A stretch of DNA of 64,000 nt. Origin: Streptomyces fragilis (lineage in GTDB: Bacteria; Actinomycetota; Actinomycetes; Streptomycetales; Streptomycetaceae). Of this stretch, positions 20,720 to 28,878 are shown piece by piece (positions within the stretch are counted from its first letter, which is position 1; every line of letters starts with the position of its first letter). The position numbers were made by a program, and so were the translations under genes. The notes below the pieces were generated by a model that was not told the DNA's origin, ran no database searches, and was given only the letters and a program-made list of their open reading frames with translations. The stretch is taken from the NCBI RefSeq assembly GCF_003112515.1, contig NZ_BEVZ01000002.1:1860001-1924000 (forward strand), read 5' to 3'.

Positions 20720-21775
20720 TCAGTCGCGCGGCGGCTCCCGCCGCGCCGTGCTGGCCCGCACGATCAGCTCGGGCGCCAGGGTGTGGTGGGCGACCCCCTC
20801 CGCCGTCCCCTCGATGTGCTCCAGCAGCAGGCCGATGCTGCTCCGCCCCAGGGAGGCGAAGTCCTGGCGCACCGTGGTCAGCGGCGGGGGGAAGAACTCG
20901 GCCTCGGGGATGTCGTCGAACCCGGCGACCGCAACGTCCGCCGGAGTCCGCAGCCCCGCCTCGCGGAAGGCCCGCAGCACGCCCAGCGCCATCTGGTCGT
21001 TGGCGACGAACACCGCCGTGAGACCGCCCGCCCGGCCGGGCGAGGCCAGCACACGGCCCGCGAGCTGCTGGCCCGCCTGGTACCCGGACAGCGGGCTCCA
21101 GTCCCCCCGCAGCAGTGGTGGCACCTCGACGCCGGCGTCCCGCAGCGCCGCCTCCCAGCCCGCGGTGCGCGCCTCGCTCTCCAGCCAGTCCGCGGGTCCG
21201 GCCACGTGCCAGACGGTGGAGTGACCGGTGGTCAGCAGGTGCTCGGTGAGCATGCGGGCGCCCAGGTGCTGGTCCAGGGAGACCCCGGGCAGGTCCATGT
21301 CGTGGCCGCCCTCCACGGTGACCACCGGGCAGGGCGCCTCCAGCGCCGCCAGGGCCCGCACGGCGTCACGCCAGGGGGTGATGGCGACTATCCCCTCCAC
21401 ACCCCACCCCGCCAGGTGCTGCACCGCCTCGGTGAGCGCCTCCTCGGTGGCCGCCCGCAGGGTGACGGCCGAGGTCAGGTACCCCCGCTCGCGCGCGGCC
21501 TCCTGCACCCCGGCCAGCGTGCTGGCGGGGCCGTGCAGCGTGGTGTTCACCGCAATGACGCCGAGCGTGTGGGTCCGCCGTGTCGCCAGCGCCCGGGCCG
21601 CCGAGTTGCGCCGGTAGCCCAGCTGCTCGACGACCTCCGTCACCGCGGCGCGGGTCCTGGCGCTGACGTTCGGGTGTCCGCTGAGCACGCGCGAGACCGT
21701 CTGGTGCGACACGCCGGCGACCCGGGCGACGTCCGCCATCGTCGGCGCCTTGGAGCCGTCCGGTTGCTGGATCAA
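20720..21775 (-). CDS. LacI family repressor, probable arabinose regulator (AraR-like)
   Basis: Helix-turn-helix MADVARVAGVSHQTVSRVLSG near the N-terminus, hinge LGYRRNSAARALA, then a periplasmic-binding-protein-like effector domain (about 50-330). I chose TTG at 21775 (351 residues) because GAGGAGGG lies 8 bases upstream and this gives a short lead before the HTH. ATG at 21835 is in frame but would add 20 unusual residues. It sits inside the arabinose locus, convergent with the transporter and divergent from araD. The shared 16-bp operators therefore almost certainly belong to it, with arabinose or a phosphorylated intermediate as inducer (inferred). Confidence 0.88.
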   Translation of the reverse strand: MIQQPDGSKAPTMADVARVAGVSHQTVSRVLSGHPNVSARTRAAVTEVVEQLGYRRNSAARALATRRTHTLGVIAVNTTLHGPASTLAGVQEAARERGYLTSAVTLRAATEEALTEAVQHLAGWGVEGIVAITPWRDAVRALAALEAPCPVVTVEGGHDMDLPGVSLDQHLGARMLTEHLLTTGHSTVWHVAGPADWLESEARTAGWEAALRDAGVEVPPLLRGDWSPLSGYQAGQQLAGRVLASPGRAGGLTAVFVANDQMALGVLRAFREAGLRTPADVAVAGFDDIPEAEFFPPPLTTVRQDFASLGRSSIGLLLEHIEGTAEGVAHHTLAPELIVRASTARREPPRD

Positions 21776-21878
21776 TCCTCTTCCCTCCTCGATGGGCGGC
21801 CCGTCGGGGTGCGCCGTCCCGCGCGTGCGGAGCACCCCGACCGCGGGCCGGCCCGCGGTCCATCCTGTGCGCGCCCGA

Positions 21879-21894
21879 TGCGAGCGCTCACATC
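21879..21894. promoter_or_regulatory. Degenerate AraR-type operator (regulator gene)
   Basis: TGCGAGCGCTCACATC keeps the AGCGCTCACA core of the three perfect sites. It lies about 100 bases upstream of the repressor start and 64 bases before the araD operator core. It could mediate autoregulation or looping. Confidence 0.55.
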
Positions 21895-21943
21895 ATGATC
21901 GCAGCGAACCTCTCCTTCGGACACCGCAACTTCGTCCCCGCCC

Positions 21944-21973
21944 TTGAGCCGACGGCATGTTAGCGCTCACAAT
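21944..21973 (+). promoter_or_regulatory. araD promoter with AraR-type operator 3
   Basis: TTGAGC at 21944-21949, 18 bases, CACAAT at 21968-21973; the operator TGTTAGCGCTCACAAT at 21958-21973 overlaps the spacer and -10 exactly as at the transporter promoter. About 90 bases before araD. Confidence 0.8.
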
Positions 21974-22062
21974 TCTGGAGCCCACCCACAACGGCGGCCG
22001 CTTTCCGCGAGAACACTCACGGTGGCCCCGGCCGCCGATACCGGAAGGACGGTGAGAGCGTA

Positions 22063-22800
22063 GTGAACGGAACGCCCCTCAGGAGCCTGCGCCGCGAGGT
22101 GCTGGCGGCCAACCTCCGCATCCCCGAGGCCGGCCTCGCCACCCTGACCTGGGGGAACGTCAGCGGCGTGGACAGGGAGGCCGGCGTCTTCGTCATCAAG
22201 CCCTCCGGGGTCTCCTACGCCGACCTCACCGAGGAGGACCTGGTCGTGGTGGCGCTTGACGACGGCCGGGTCGTCGAGGGCTCCCTCAGGCCCTCCACCG
22301 ACACCGAGACCCACCGGTGCCTCTACCTGGCCTTCCCGTCCATCGGCGGCGTCACCCACACCCACTCCACCCACGCCGTCGCCTTCGCCCAGGCACGCCG
22401 GCCGATCCCCGTCCTGGGCACCACCCACGCCGACACCTTCAACGGCCCGGTCCCGGTCACCGAGGACCTCACGCCCGAACAGTGCGCCAAGGACTACGAG
22501 TTCAACACCGGGCAGGTCATCGTCCAGATGCTGCGGTCCGACCCGCGGCGGGCCGAGGAGGTTCCCGGCGCGCTCGTGTCCCGCCACGGCCCCTTCACCT
22601 GGGGCCCCACCGCCACCGCCTCCCTGGAGAACGCCGTCGTCTGCGAGGCCGTCGCCGAGATGGCCCTGCACACCCTCGCCCTCGGGGCCCGCCTGGGCGA
22701 CACCTCCGATCCTCCGCCGCACCTCCTGGAGCGGCACTACACCCGCAAGCACGGCCCCGACGCCTACTACGGCAACGCCGACGCCGTCCCCGCCGTCTGA
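22063..22800 (+). CDS. araD: L-ribulose-5-phosphate 4-epimerase
   Basis: Class II aldolase-fold enzyme that converts L-ribulose 5-phosphate to D-xylulose 5-phosphate, completing arabinose entry into the pentose phosphate pathway. 245 residues. The substrate loops TWGNVSGVDR and IKPSGVSY are intact. Zinc ligands are in THTHSTHA (about 103-110), with the third histidine in the usual downstream position. The ending HYTRKHGPDAYYGN is typical. GTG at 22063 was chosen by the conserved N-terminal length. It is separated from araBA by the transporter and regulator but shares their operator. Confidence 0.95.
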   Translation: MNGTPLRSLRREVLAANLRIPEAGLATLTWGNVSGVDREAGVFVIKPSGVSYADLTEEDLVVVALDDGRVVEGSLRPSTDTETHRCLYLAFPSIGGVTHTHSTHAVAFAQARRPIPVLGTTHADTFNGPVPVTEDLTPEQCAKDYEFNTGQVIVQMLRSDPRRAEEVPGALVSRHGPFTWGPTATASLENAVVCEAVAEMALHTLALGARLGDTSDPPPHLLERHYTRKHGPDAYYGNADAVPAV

Positions 22801-22890
22801 ACCCGGGCGGCGGGGCCGGTGCTCGGTGCCCGCCGCCGGTTCGTGCTCGCGTTCGCGTTCGCGTTTGCCCGGCCGGCCAACGCCGGTCGT

Positions 22891-22936
22891 CGCCGTCACG
22901 CGCGGTGACACAACTGCCGCCGTCACGCGCGGTGAC
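22891..22936. repeat. Direct repeat of a 19-bp dyad-containing element after araD
   Basis: CGCCGTCACGCGCGGTGAC occurs at 22891-22909 and 22918-22936. Each copy contains GTCAC/GTGAC arms and could fold into a small hairpin. Part of the 426-base gene-free stretch 22801-23226; the remainder is the 42-bp repeat block. Confidence 0.75.
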
Positions 22937-23046
22937 CTCGTCGGGGCCCGGTGTCGGGGGGATGCGGGCCCGGTGTCGGGGGAAGCGGGGCCGGGCGTCG
23001 GGGGCGCGGGGTGAGGCTCGCCGCGTCGCCGGACCGGTGGGCCGCC

Positions 23047-23213
23047 GTCCGCATCGGTGGGCTGTCGCGCGGTCCGGGCGTCGGTGGCGTCCGCATCGGT
23101 GGGCTGCCGCCGGTCCGGGCGTCGGTGGCGTCCGCACCTGTGGGCAGTCGCCCGGCCCAGGCGTCGGTGACGTCCGCGTCGGTGTGCTGTCGCCCGGCCC
23201 GGGCCACGGTGAC
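23047..23213. repeat. Four imperfect tandem 42-bp repeats (minisatellite-like)
   Basis: Units begin at 23047, 23089, 23130 and 23172, each opening GTCCGC and ending GGTGGC or GGTGAC. The second unit is one base short. A partial unit precedes them and another follows. Both strands stay open across part of the block, but the translated products are low complexity, so it is treated as noncoding. It lies just beyond the MFS gene's stop. Confidence 0.8.
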
Positions 23214-23226
23214 ATCCGGGCCGGCC

Positions 23227-24573
23227 TCAGTCACCGGCTGCCTCCGGCGTCCTCGCTCCGGCACCGGCGCCCTCGTTCCCCACGGGGTCGCCGGACCCCG
23301 CCGACTGGAGGGCCGGGCCCGGCAGCGTGCGCCCCAGCCGGGCCAGCGGGGACAGCGCCATCAACACGGGGGACAGCAGCATCCCCGCGGCCGCGCCGAG
23401 CAGCGCGTCCCGCAGCCCCCACGACCGGGCGAGGAGGCCGCCGAACAGGGACCCCAGCGGGGCCGTCCCCATGCCGGCGAAGGTGATCGTCGCCGCCACC
23501 CGGCCCTGCATCCCGTCCGGCGTGAGCGCCTGCCGGACCGCCATCACGGTGACGTTGACCAGCTGCCCGCAGGCGCCGAACAGGAAGTTGACCGCCACGA
23601 GAGCGGCGACCACCAGCGGGGCCGGGCCGTGCAGCGCGGGCACACACAGCATCACACCGTCGCCGACCAGCGCCCCGCAGACGAGCACCGCCCCGTGGCC
23701 GAACCTGCCCGGCAGGCGGGCGGCGAGCAGTGAACCGAGGAGCGCGCCCGGCCCCGTCGCGGCGAGCGCCAGCCCGACGGCCGCGCCGGAAAGGTGCAGC
23801 TCACGGGGGAGCAGGACCAGGTACACCGTCATCGAGGCGGCCAGGAAGAACTGGAAGGCGGCCGACGCGAGGCCCACGGTCCGCAGTGCGGGATCGCCCG
23901 CCACGAAGCGCACGCCCTCCCGGATGCGGCGCCCGATCCGGGCCGGTCCGGCCGCATGCCCGGGGACCGGTTCACGCCGACGGATCCGCCGGACCGAGAG
24001 GATCGACAGCACGAAGAACGCCGCTCCCGCCGCCACGCCGGCCGCCGCCGAGAACAGGGAGACCAGCGCGCCGCCGAGAGCGGGGCCGCCGATCTGCGCG
24101 GCGGACCGGCTGCCCTCCAGGGCGCTGTTGCCCCGCAGCAACCGATCACGCGCCACCAGCCGCACCAGGGACGCCTGGTACGCCACGTCGAAGAACACGG
24201 ACAGCGCCCCGACGGTGAACGCGGCCACGAGCAGGGCGGGCAGGCCGAGGAGGCCGAACGCGCAGGCCACGGCGGCCGCGCCCAGGACCACCGCCCGTCC
24301 GGCGTCCGCCGCCACCAGGACGGTGAGGGTCCGCCACCTGTCCACCCAGGCGCCGACGAACAGCGAGAGCAGCAGCACCGGCGCCTGACCCACCGCGCGC
24401 AGCACGCCCAGCCGGTCCGCGTCCACGTCAAGGGTCAGGACGGCGAGCAGCGGCAGCACCACCAGGGCGGTGTGCTCGCCCAGTTGCGAGGCGCTCTGCC
24501 CCAACCAGAGGCGCCGGAAGTCCGCGTCCCGCCACAGCGTGTCCGTGCGAGGCACAGGTGGGGGAGAGGGCAC
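23227..24573 (-). CDS. MFS transporter, macrolide-efflux-like
   Basis: An integral membrane protein of 448 residues with about 12 hydrophobic helices. It starts FRRLWLGQSASQLGEHTALV, the usual opening of the MefA/enterobactin-exporter-like branch of the major facilitator superfamily. A charged ARIGRRIREGVRF loop sits in the middle, and VNVTVMAVRQALTPDGMQGR matches the loop before helix 11. Likely a proton-driven exporter of a small hydrophobic compound; the substrate is unknown. GTG at 24573 has GAGGAG 8 bases upstream. Divergent from a GNAT gene. Confidence 0.88.
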   Translation of the reverse strand: MPSPPPVPRTDTLWRDADFRRLWLGQSASQLGEHTALVVLPLLAVLTLDVDADRLGVLRAVGQAPVLLLSLFVGAWVDRWRTLTVLVAADAGRAVVLGAAAVACAFGLLGLPALLVAAFTVGALSVFFDVAYQASLVRLVARDRLLRGNSALEGSRSAAQIGGPALGGALVSLFSAAAGVAAGAAFFVLSILSVRRIRRREPVPGHAAGPARIGRRIREGVRFVAGDPALRTVGLASAAFQFFLAASMTVYLVLLPRELHLSGAAVGLALAATGPGALLGSLLAARLPGRFGHGAVLVCGALVGDGVMLCVPALHGPAPLVVAALVAVNFLFGACGQLVNVTVMAVRQALTPDGMQGRVAATITFAGMGTAPLGSLFGGLLARSWGLRDALLGAAAGMLLSPVLMALSPLARLGRTLPGPALQSAGSGDPVGNEGAGAGARTPEAAGD

Positions 24574-24696
24574 GGTGTTCTCCTCACGGTCGCCGGGCGT
24601 GCGAACGGTAGCCCCGCGCTGCGGCGGAGCGACAACGGATTTCGCCCCGGGGAGCTCTCCACCGGCACGGACAAAGAGGTGTCGCCGTCATCTCCG

Positions 24697-25203
24697 ATGA
24701 CCGAACATGACGGCATGAGCACGCAGAAGGTGACCCTGAGGCAGATGACGCCCGCGGAGTACGCCGCGGCGACCGAGCACCGTGAGGCCGAAACGGCCCG
24801 CGCACTGGGCAAGTTCATGCCCGACGACCTGGCCGGGCAACGAGCGCGGGAAGGAACGGAACAGTTCCTCCCCGACGGCCTCCACACGCCCGGCCATCAC
24901 CTCGTGGTCGCGGAGAACGCCTCGGGCGACGTCGTCGGCAACGCCTGGATCGGTCCGGACCCGCGCCAGGCCGCCGGCACGGCCGACTCCGCCTGGCTCT
25001 ACGACATCAACGTCTTCCCTTCCTACCGGCGGCACGGTTACGGCTCCGCCCTCCTCGCCGCCGCGGAGGAACTGGTGGCCCGGGAAGGCAGGACCTCCCT
25101 CAACCTCAACGTCGTCGGGGACAACACCGGCGCGATCGCCCTGTACCGGAGCAACGGCTACGAGGTCGCCTCCATGTACCTGTCGAAGGACCTGCGGCCC
25201 TAG
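24697..25203 (+). CDS. GNAT family N-acetyltransferase
   Basis: A 168-residue acetyl-CoA-dependent acetyltransferase. The acetyl-CoA loop is SYRRHGYGSALLAAAEEL (about 108-125), preceded by the beta-strand WLYDINVFP and followed by LNLNVVGDNTGAIALYRSNGYE, a complete GNAT core ending at Y-V/A-S. Start: ATG at 24697 or ATG at 24715 (six codons later); neither has a good ribosome site, so the first is used. The acceptor substrate cannot be told from sequence. Divergent from the MFS exporter across 123 bases. Confidence 0.88.
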   Translation: MTEHDGMSTQKVTLRQMTPAEYAAATEHREAETARALGKFMPDDLAGQRAREGTEQFLPDGLHTPGHHLVVAENASGDVVGNAWIGPDPRQAAGTADSAWLYDINVFPSYRRHGYGSALLAAAEELVAREGRTSLNLNVVGDNTGAIALYRSNGYEVASMYLSKDLRP

Positions 25204-25321
25204 GCTCTGTCTCCTCCGCCGGAGCCGGGCCTACGGCGAAGGACGAGTGCAACCTGCCGTCCGTCTGCATGGGCGTCGACACCTCGGCCGCGATCACCGG
25301 GGCCGGATCGGCCCACGGCGG
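25204..25321. other. Short gap between GNAT and SMI1-type genes
   Basis: 118 bases with an imperfect CTCCTCCGCCGGAG inverted repeat right after the GNAT stop (25211-25224), which may terminate the convergent genes. Nothing else was recognised. Confidence 0.4.
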
Positions 25322-25954
25322 TCAGGGTGGTCCGACGGGGGCGGGCCTCAGTGGGTGACCGTCGATTTCCTCGCGGTCTTCCTCGTCCCACCAGAGCTCG
25401 CCTCGTGCGGTGAGGAAGGGGTGCAGCCCACGTACGCCACCGCCTTCGGTGAGCGCACGCGCGACTGCCTGAAGAAGGCTCGCCAGACCAGGCCAGGCGT
25501 CGGTGAAGTCGCCGCCACCGCCGTGGCCCGCCCAGCCGAGACGGCCCGCGTTCGGGCCGGGACGCTGGTCGATCACCTGAGCCCCGCCGTCGGCGCCCTC
25601 GGCCCAGGGAATCCAGAGAGGATGCCACCAGGGCTCGTCGTCCCAGGGGCGACGGGTCAGGCCGTCGTTCTCCGCCGCGACATCCCCGCACGTCCGCCAG
25701 CAGTCCACGACACCGCTCACCGTGAGCGGTGACTGCTCCGGCAGGAAGGCCGACCAGGCGCTGACCCCGTTGTGGCATCGCAGGGACTCGGTGAGATCAC
25801 CTGGCAGCGGGGTGCCGAGAAGCCGCTCCGCCCACTGGAGCTCGTCCCGCGTCGCCGGCGGATTGAGCCGGGCGGCATCGGATGCCGCGTGGGCCGCCAG
25901 CCAGGCGTCGATCCGGCGCCAGGATTCCGACGGGGGCAGGATCCGCTGTGCCAT
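25322..25954 (-). CDS. SMI1/KNR4 (SUKH) family protein
   Basis: A 210-residue soluble protein. Markers are WRRIDAWLAAH near the N-terminus, LPGDLTESLRCHNGV (the SUKH LPxdy-like element) and the tryptophan-rich stretch PWWHPLWIPWAEG, with a long insert before WWDEEDREEIDG. The SUKH superfamily includes bacterial toxin-immunity and scaffold proteins; no toxin gene is adjacent. ATG at 25954 is preferred to an in-frame GTG at 25972 on account of its GCAGGA site. Confidence 0.75.
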   Translation of the reverse strand: MAQRILPPSESWRRIDAWLAAHAASDAARLNPPATRDELQWAERLLGTPLPGDLTESLRCHNGVSAWSAFLPEQSPLTVSGVVDCWRTCGDVAAENDGLTRRPWDDEPWWHPLWIPWAEGADGGAQVIDQRPGPNAGRLGWAGHGGGGDFTDAWPGLASLLQAVARALTEGGGVRGLHPFLTARGELWWDEEDREEIDGHPLRPAPVGPP

Positions 25955-26287
25955 GACGCCATCCTGCCCCACTTCTCGGGCCTGCTCCGCCGTGACGGAC
26001 CCGGTGGCCGTGCGGCCCAGGCCGTGACGGCGGCCGGAGCGGACGCGCGACCCGCGGGTCCGACCGGTCCGCCGTGACCGCTCCCGTCACGCCGCGCGCC
26101 CGACCCCCGTCGGCCCGCCGGACCCCGTTCGACCTCCTCGAAAGCCCGGGAAAGATCACTGATACGCTCCGGAACCCGCGCCGGTACACCGGACGCTGAC
26201 GTGTCATCTACATGACATTCCATTACACGACGTTCCATCACCGGTGCCCGGTCGGGCGCCCGACACCGCTGCGAGGGGAGGTCGCCC
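25955..26287. promoter_or_regulatory. Gene-free control region upstream of the ECF sigma gene, with TGTCAT-CTAC-ATGACA dyad
   Basis: A 333-base stretch. The last 90 bases are much less GC-rich than the rest and carry a perfect 6-bp inverted repeat (26202-26207 with 26212-26217), then ATTCCAT and GTTCCAT as a close direct repeat. They probably form the sigma operon promoter and an operator. The distal part shows nothing recognisable. Confidence 0.45.
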
Positions 26288-26890
26288 GTGGGCACCGTCG
26301 TCGACGACGCCGCCTCCGCGGAGTTCCACGCGTTCTTCGAGCGCCACTATGCCGAACTGTCCCGGCTGGCCCATCTGCTGACGGGTGAGCCCGACGCCGC
26401 CGACGACTTGGCGGCGGACGCTCTGCTGGCGCTGTGGCAGCGCTGGGACCGGATGCGCGACGCCGACCATCCGGCGGCCTACGCCCGGGGCGTGGTCGCC
26501 AACCTGGCCCGCACCCGGATCCGCAGCACGGTGCGCGAGCGCCGCCGGATCGCCCTGTTCTGGCCCCAGCGCGAGGAGCGGACCGAGAACCCCGACGTGC
26601 CGGGGGTGGTGGACGTGCAGGAGGCGCTGCGCCGGCTGCCGTTCCGCAAGCGGGCGTGCGTGGTGCTGCGGCACGCCTTCGACCTCTCCGAGAAGGACAC
26701 CGCGCTCGCCCTGGGCGTCTCGGTGGGTACGGTGAAGAGCCAGACCTCGAAGGCGATGGCCGAACTGCAGCGGCTGCTGGGCACCCACGAGGTGCCCCGG
26801 CAGGTCCACGCGGCGGCCGCGTCCGTCCGCGGGGACGTGGTCGGCAAGGTGCGTGAACGGGCCGGCGGGGCCACGGGAAGGGACCGGTGA
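26288..26890 (+). CDS. RNA polymerase sigma factor, ECF type (SigE family of actinobacteria)
   Basis: A 200-residue two-domain sigma factor. Region 2 (about 12-85) includes LTGEPDAADDLAADALLALW; region 4 (about 115-165) has LRRLPFRKRACVVLRHAFDL followed by the HTH LALGVSVGTVKSQTSKAMA. GTG at 26288 follows GGGGAGG. Its stop overlaps the GTG of the next gene by 4 bases (GTGA), so it is coupled to a membrane protein that is probably its anti-sigma factor. A secreted pectate lyase follows, so the sigma factor may control plant-polysaccharide or cell-envelope genes. Confidence 0.9.
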   Translation: MGTVVDDAASAEFHAFFERHYAELSRLAHLLTGEPDAADDLAADALLALWQRWDRMRDADHPAAYARGVVANLARTRIRSTVRERRRIALFWPQREERTENPDVPGVVDVQEALRRLPFRKRACVVLRHAFDLSEKDTALALGVSVGTVKSQTSKAMAELQRLLGTHEVPRQVHAAAASVRGDVVGKVRERAGGATGRDR

Positions 26891-27741
26891 CGATGCGGCG
26901 GGACGTGCATGAGGAACTGCGCGCCCGGCTGCACGAGGCGGCCGAGGCGCACGAGCCCGACCGGGAGCGCATCCTGGCCCGGGTGCAGCGCGGCATGAAC
27001 GGTCCGGTCCGGCCGGCCCACCGGGCGCGGCGCATGCCGCTGTTCGGCTGGGTGCGGGTGGCGGGCGCGGCGGCGGTGGCCGGGGTGCTGACGGTGGGCG
27101 GGTACGCGGTGGCCTCCGTGGTGGAGGGCGAGGCCGCTCCCCCGCAGCGGCAGGTGGTGGTCTCGCCGACGCCCACGCCGTCACCGGAGGCCACGAGCCG
27201 GGCGCCCGAGCCTCCGGCGGACCCCTCGCCGGACCCGGCGGACGGTCCCTCGGACGACTCCACGCGCCCGGCCGGCACGCCGGAGGCGTCCGACGGCAGC
27301 CATCCGCCGACCGGTGTCGAGGACGGGCCGCTGTGGTCGGACGGCTCGGTCGACCCGCACAGCACCGAGTTCTGGGCGCAGAGCAACGTGACGCTCAAGA
27401 CGCGCGTCGAGCTGACCGCGCTCACCGTGGAGCTGCGGATCGCGCAGACCGGCGGGGTGTCCTCCACGGGTGCCTGGCGCTCCCTGCCCGAGGAGGACTT
27501 CCGGCTCAGCGTCGCGGAACGGCACGGCTTCCTCGTCTACACGTGGACCCTCAAGGAGGGTCGCGTCGTCGCGCCGGGCGAGTTGGTGTTCGCCGGCCAG
27601 TACGACCACGAGCGCGGCGGCCGGGACGCGGGCGGCGACAGCTACACGGCGACGGCCGTCACCGGCTCCGGACAGGCCGCGGTGGGCGGAGACTTCGCGG
27701 CGCGTGACGACGGGGAGGACGCGGACGACGAAGACGGGTGA
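26887..27741 (+). CDS. Single-span membrane protein, probable anti-sigma factor or sensor for the ECF sigma
   Basis: 284 residues in three parts. A cytoplasmic segment of about 55 residues, rich in charge (HEELRARLHEAAEAHEPDRE), comes first. One transmembrane helix follows (about 58-80, VRVAGAAAVAGVLTVGGYAV). After a Pro/Ser/Thr-rich linker (95-145) comes a compact extracellular domain ending in WTLKEGRVVAPGELVFAGQY. No ZAS zinc motif is visible. The 4-base overlap with the sigma gene and this topology argue for an anti-sigma-like sensor; that role is inferred. The C-terminus is acidic. Confidence 0.7.
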   Translation: MTMRRDVHEELRARLHEAAEAHEPDRERILARVQRGMNGPVRPAHRARRMPLFGWVRVAGAAAVAGVLTVGGYAVASVVEGEAAPPQRQVVVSPTPTPSPEATSRAPEPPADPSPDPADGPSDDSTRPAGTPEASDGSHPPTGVEDGPLWSDGSVDPHSTEFWAQSNVTLKTRVELTALTVELRIAQTGGVSSTGAWRSLPEEDFRLSVAERHGFLVYTWTLKEGRVVAPGELVFAGQYDHERGGRDAGGDSYTATAVTGSGQAAVGGDFAARDDGEDADDEDG

Positions 27742-27757
27742 GAAAGATTTCGGACGG

Positions 27758-27786
27758 CGGCAACCTCGCGGGTCCCTGCGGCAACC
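27758..27786 (+). promoter_or_regulatory. Paired CGGCAACC elements upstream of pectate lyase
   Basis: CGGCAACC at 27758-27765 and again at 27779-27786, 21 bases apart (two helical turns), ending 38 bases before the lyase start. The CAACC core resembles AAC-containing -35 elements of ECF-dependent promoters, so either copy may be recognised by the adjacent sigma factor. This is inference only. Confidence 0.45.
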
Positions 27787-27824
27787 AAGAGACGTAACAA
27801 CTCCCCACCCGCAAGGACATCGCG

Positions 27825-28655
27825 ATGATTGCACAACCCGAACAGCGCGTCTCCCACCGCCGCCGCACCACCAAGCGGCGGGCCGTGATCGCCGGATCCT
27901 CCGCGCTCGGCCTCACGGGCGCGGCGATCGTCACCGCCTCGATGCTGTCCACCGCCGGTGCCGCCGTGTCCTGGCCCTCCGACACCGGAAGCAAGCCGGT
28001 CACGAAGACCATCCCCGTCTCCGGCGTCCACGACGGCGGGATGAAGAAGTTCTACGGCTCCGGCCCTCTGGGCGGTGACAGCCAGGACGAGGGTCAGGAC
28101 CCGATCTTCGAGCTGGCCGACGGCGCCACGCTGAAGAACGTCATCATCGGCACGCCGGCCGCCGACGGTGTGCACTGCAAGGGCAGTTGCACGCTGCAGA
28201 ACGTGTGGTGGTTGGACGTCGGCGAGGACGCCGCCAGTTTCAAGGGCACGTCCTCCTCCGCCCAGTACCGGGTGATCGGTGGCGGCGCGAGGAAGGCCGA
28301 CGACAAGGTGCTCCAGTTCAACGGCGCCGGCACGCTGACGGTGAGCGGCTTCCAGGTGGAGGACTTCGGCAAGCTGGTGCGCTCCTGCGGCAATTGCAAG
28401 AAGCAGTACAAGCGCACCATCGTGCTGAACGACATCGACGTGATCGCGCCCGGCAAGTCGCTCGTCGGCATCAACACCAACTACGGCGACACGGCCACGC
28501 TGTCGAAGATCCGCATCCACGGCGACAGCAAGAAGAAGATCAAGACCTGCATCCGCTACCAGGGCAACAACACGGGCAAGGAGCCGAAGGAGCTCGGTTC
28601 CGGTCCCGACGGGACGTACTGCAAGTTCTCGGCCTCGGACATCACCTACAAGTGA
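27825..28655 (+). CDS. Secreted pectate lyase, polysaccharide lyase family 3
   Basis: Cleaves polygalacturonate by beta-elimination outside the cell. 276 residues with a long twin-arginine-like signal peptide (KRRAVIAG then a hydrophobic stretch, cleavage near AGAAVSWP, about 47). The mature part is a short beta-helix with the PL3 landmarks ATLKNVIIGTPAADGVHC, NVWWLDVGEDAASFKG, ADDKVLQFNGAGT and VRSCGNCKKQYKR, with conserved cysteines. Length fits PL3 (about 220-240 mature residues). It follows the sigma/anti-sigma pair by 83 bases, and a very strong hairpin ends it. Confidence 0.92.
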   Translation: MIAQPEQRVSHRRRTTKRRAVIAGSSALGLTGAAIVTASMLSTAGAAVSWPSDTGSKPVTKTIPVSGVHDGGMKKFYGSGPLGGDSQDEGQDPIFELADGATLKNVIIGTPAADGVHCKGSCTLQNVWWLDVGEDAASFKGTSSSAQYRVIGGGARKADDKVLQFNGAGTLTVSGFQVEDFGKLVRSCGNCKKQYKRTIVLNDIDVIAPGKSLVGINTNYGDTATLSKIRIHGDSKKKIKTCIRYQGNNTGKEPKELGSGPDGTYCKFSASDITYK

Positions 28656-28677
28656 GCCGGCCGGACGCGTGAGCCCT

Positions 28678-28711
28678 GGGCGCCCCGCCGGTCCGTACCG
28701 GCGGGGCGCCC
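28678..28711. terminator. Strong hairpin terminator after pectate lyase
   Basis: A perfect 15-bp stem (28678-28692 with 28697-28711) and a CCGT loop. It can also end the convergent oxidoreductase transcript. Confidence 0.85.
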
Positions 28712-28878
28712 CGCTCGTCGGGTCCGGCGGCCGCCCGCTCGACGGCGGTCTCCGCCGGGGAACGGCCCCCGCGTCGGCAATCGGCCTCTGAGACGCACGC
28801 GCCACCCTGCCCAGGTGCCCCGGGCCTGCTCCAGGGTTGGCATCGGCACCGCGGCTCGTCCTGTTCCACCGTCGGCGG

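Noticed and set aside
21775..21835. ATG start at 21835 for the arabinose LacI repressor
   Set aside because: It would add 20 residues of unusual composition before the HTH, whereas TTG at 21775 has GAGGAGGG at a good distance. Kept as an alternative only.
23047..23213. CRISPR array
   Set aside because: The 42-bp units are directly adjacent without unique spacers, vary internally and no cas genes lie nearby.
22923..23264. Open frame of about 113 codons over the 42-bp repeats
   Set aside because: The product is Pro/Thr/Arg repeats with no ribosome site, and the other strand is open as well; the block is better explained as noncoding repeat.
25106..25321. Possible gene remnant between the GNAT and SMI1-type genes
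   Set aside because: The minus-strand frame through the gap has no domain and no ribosome site, and no transposase or terminal repeat could be recognised.
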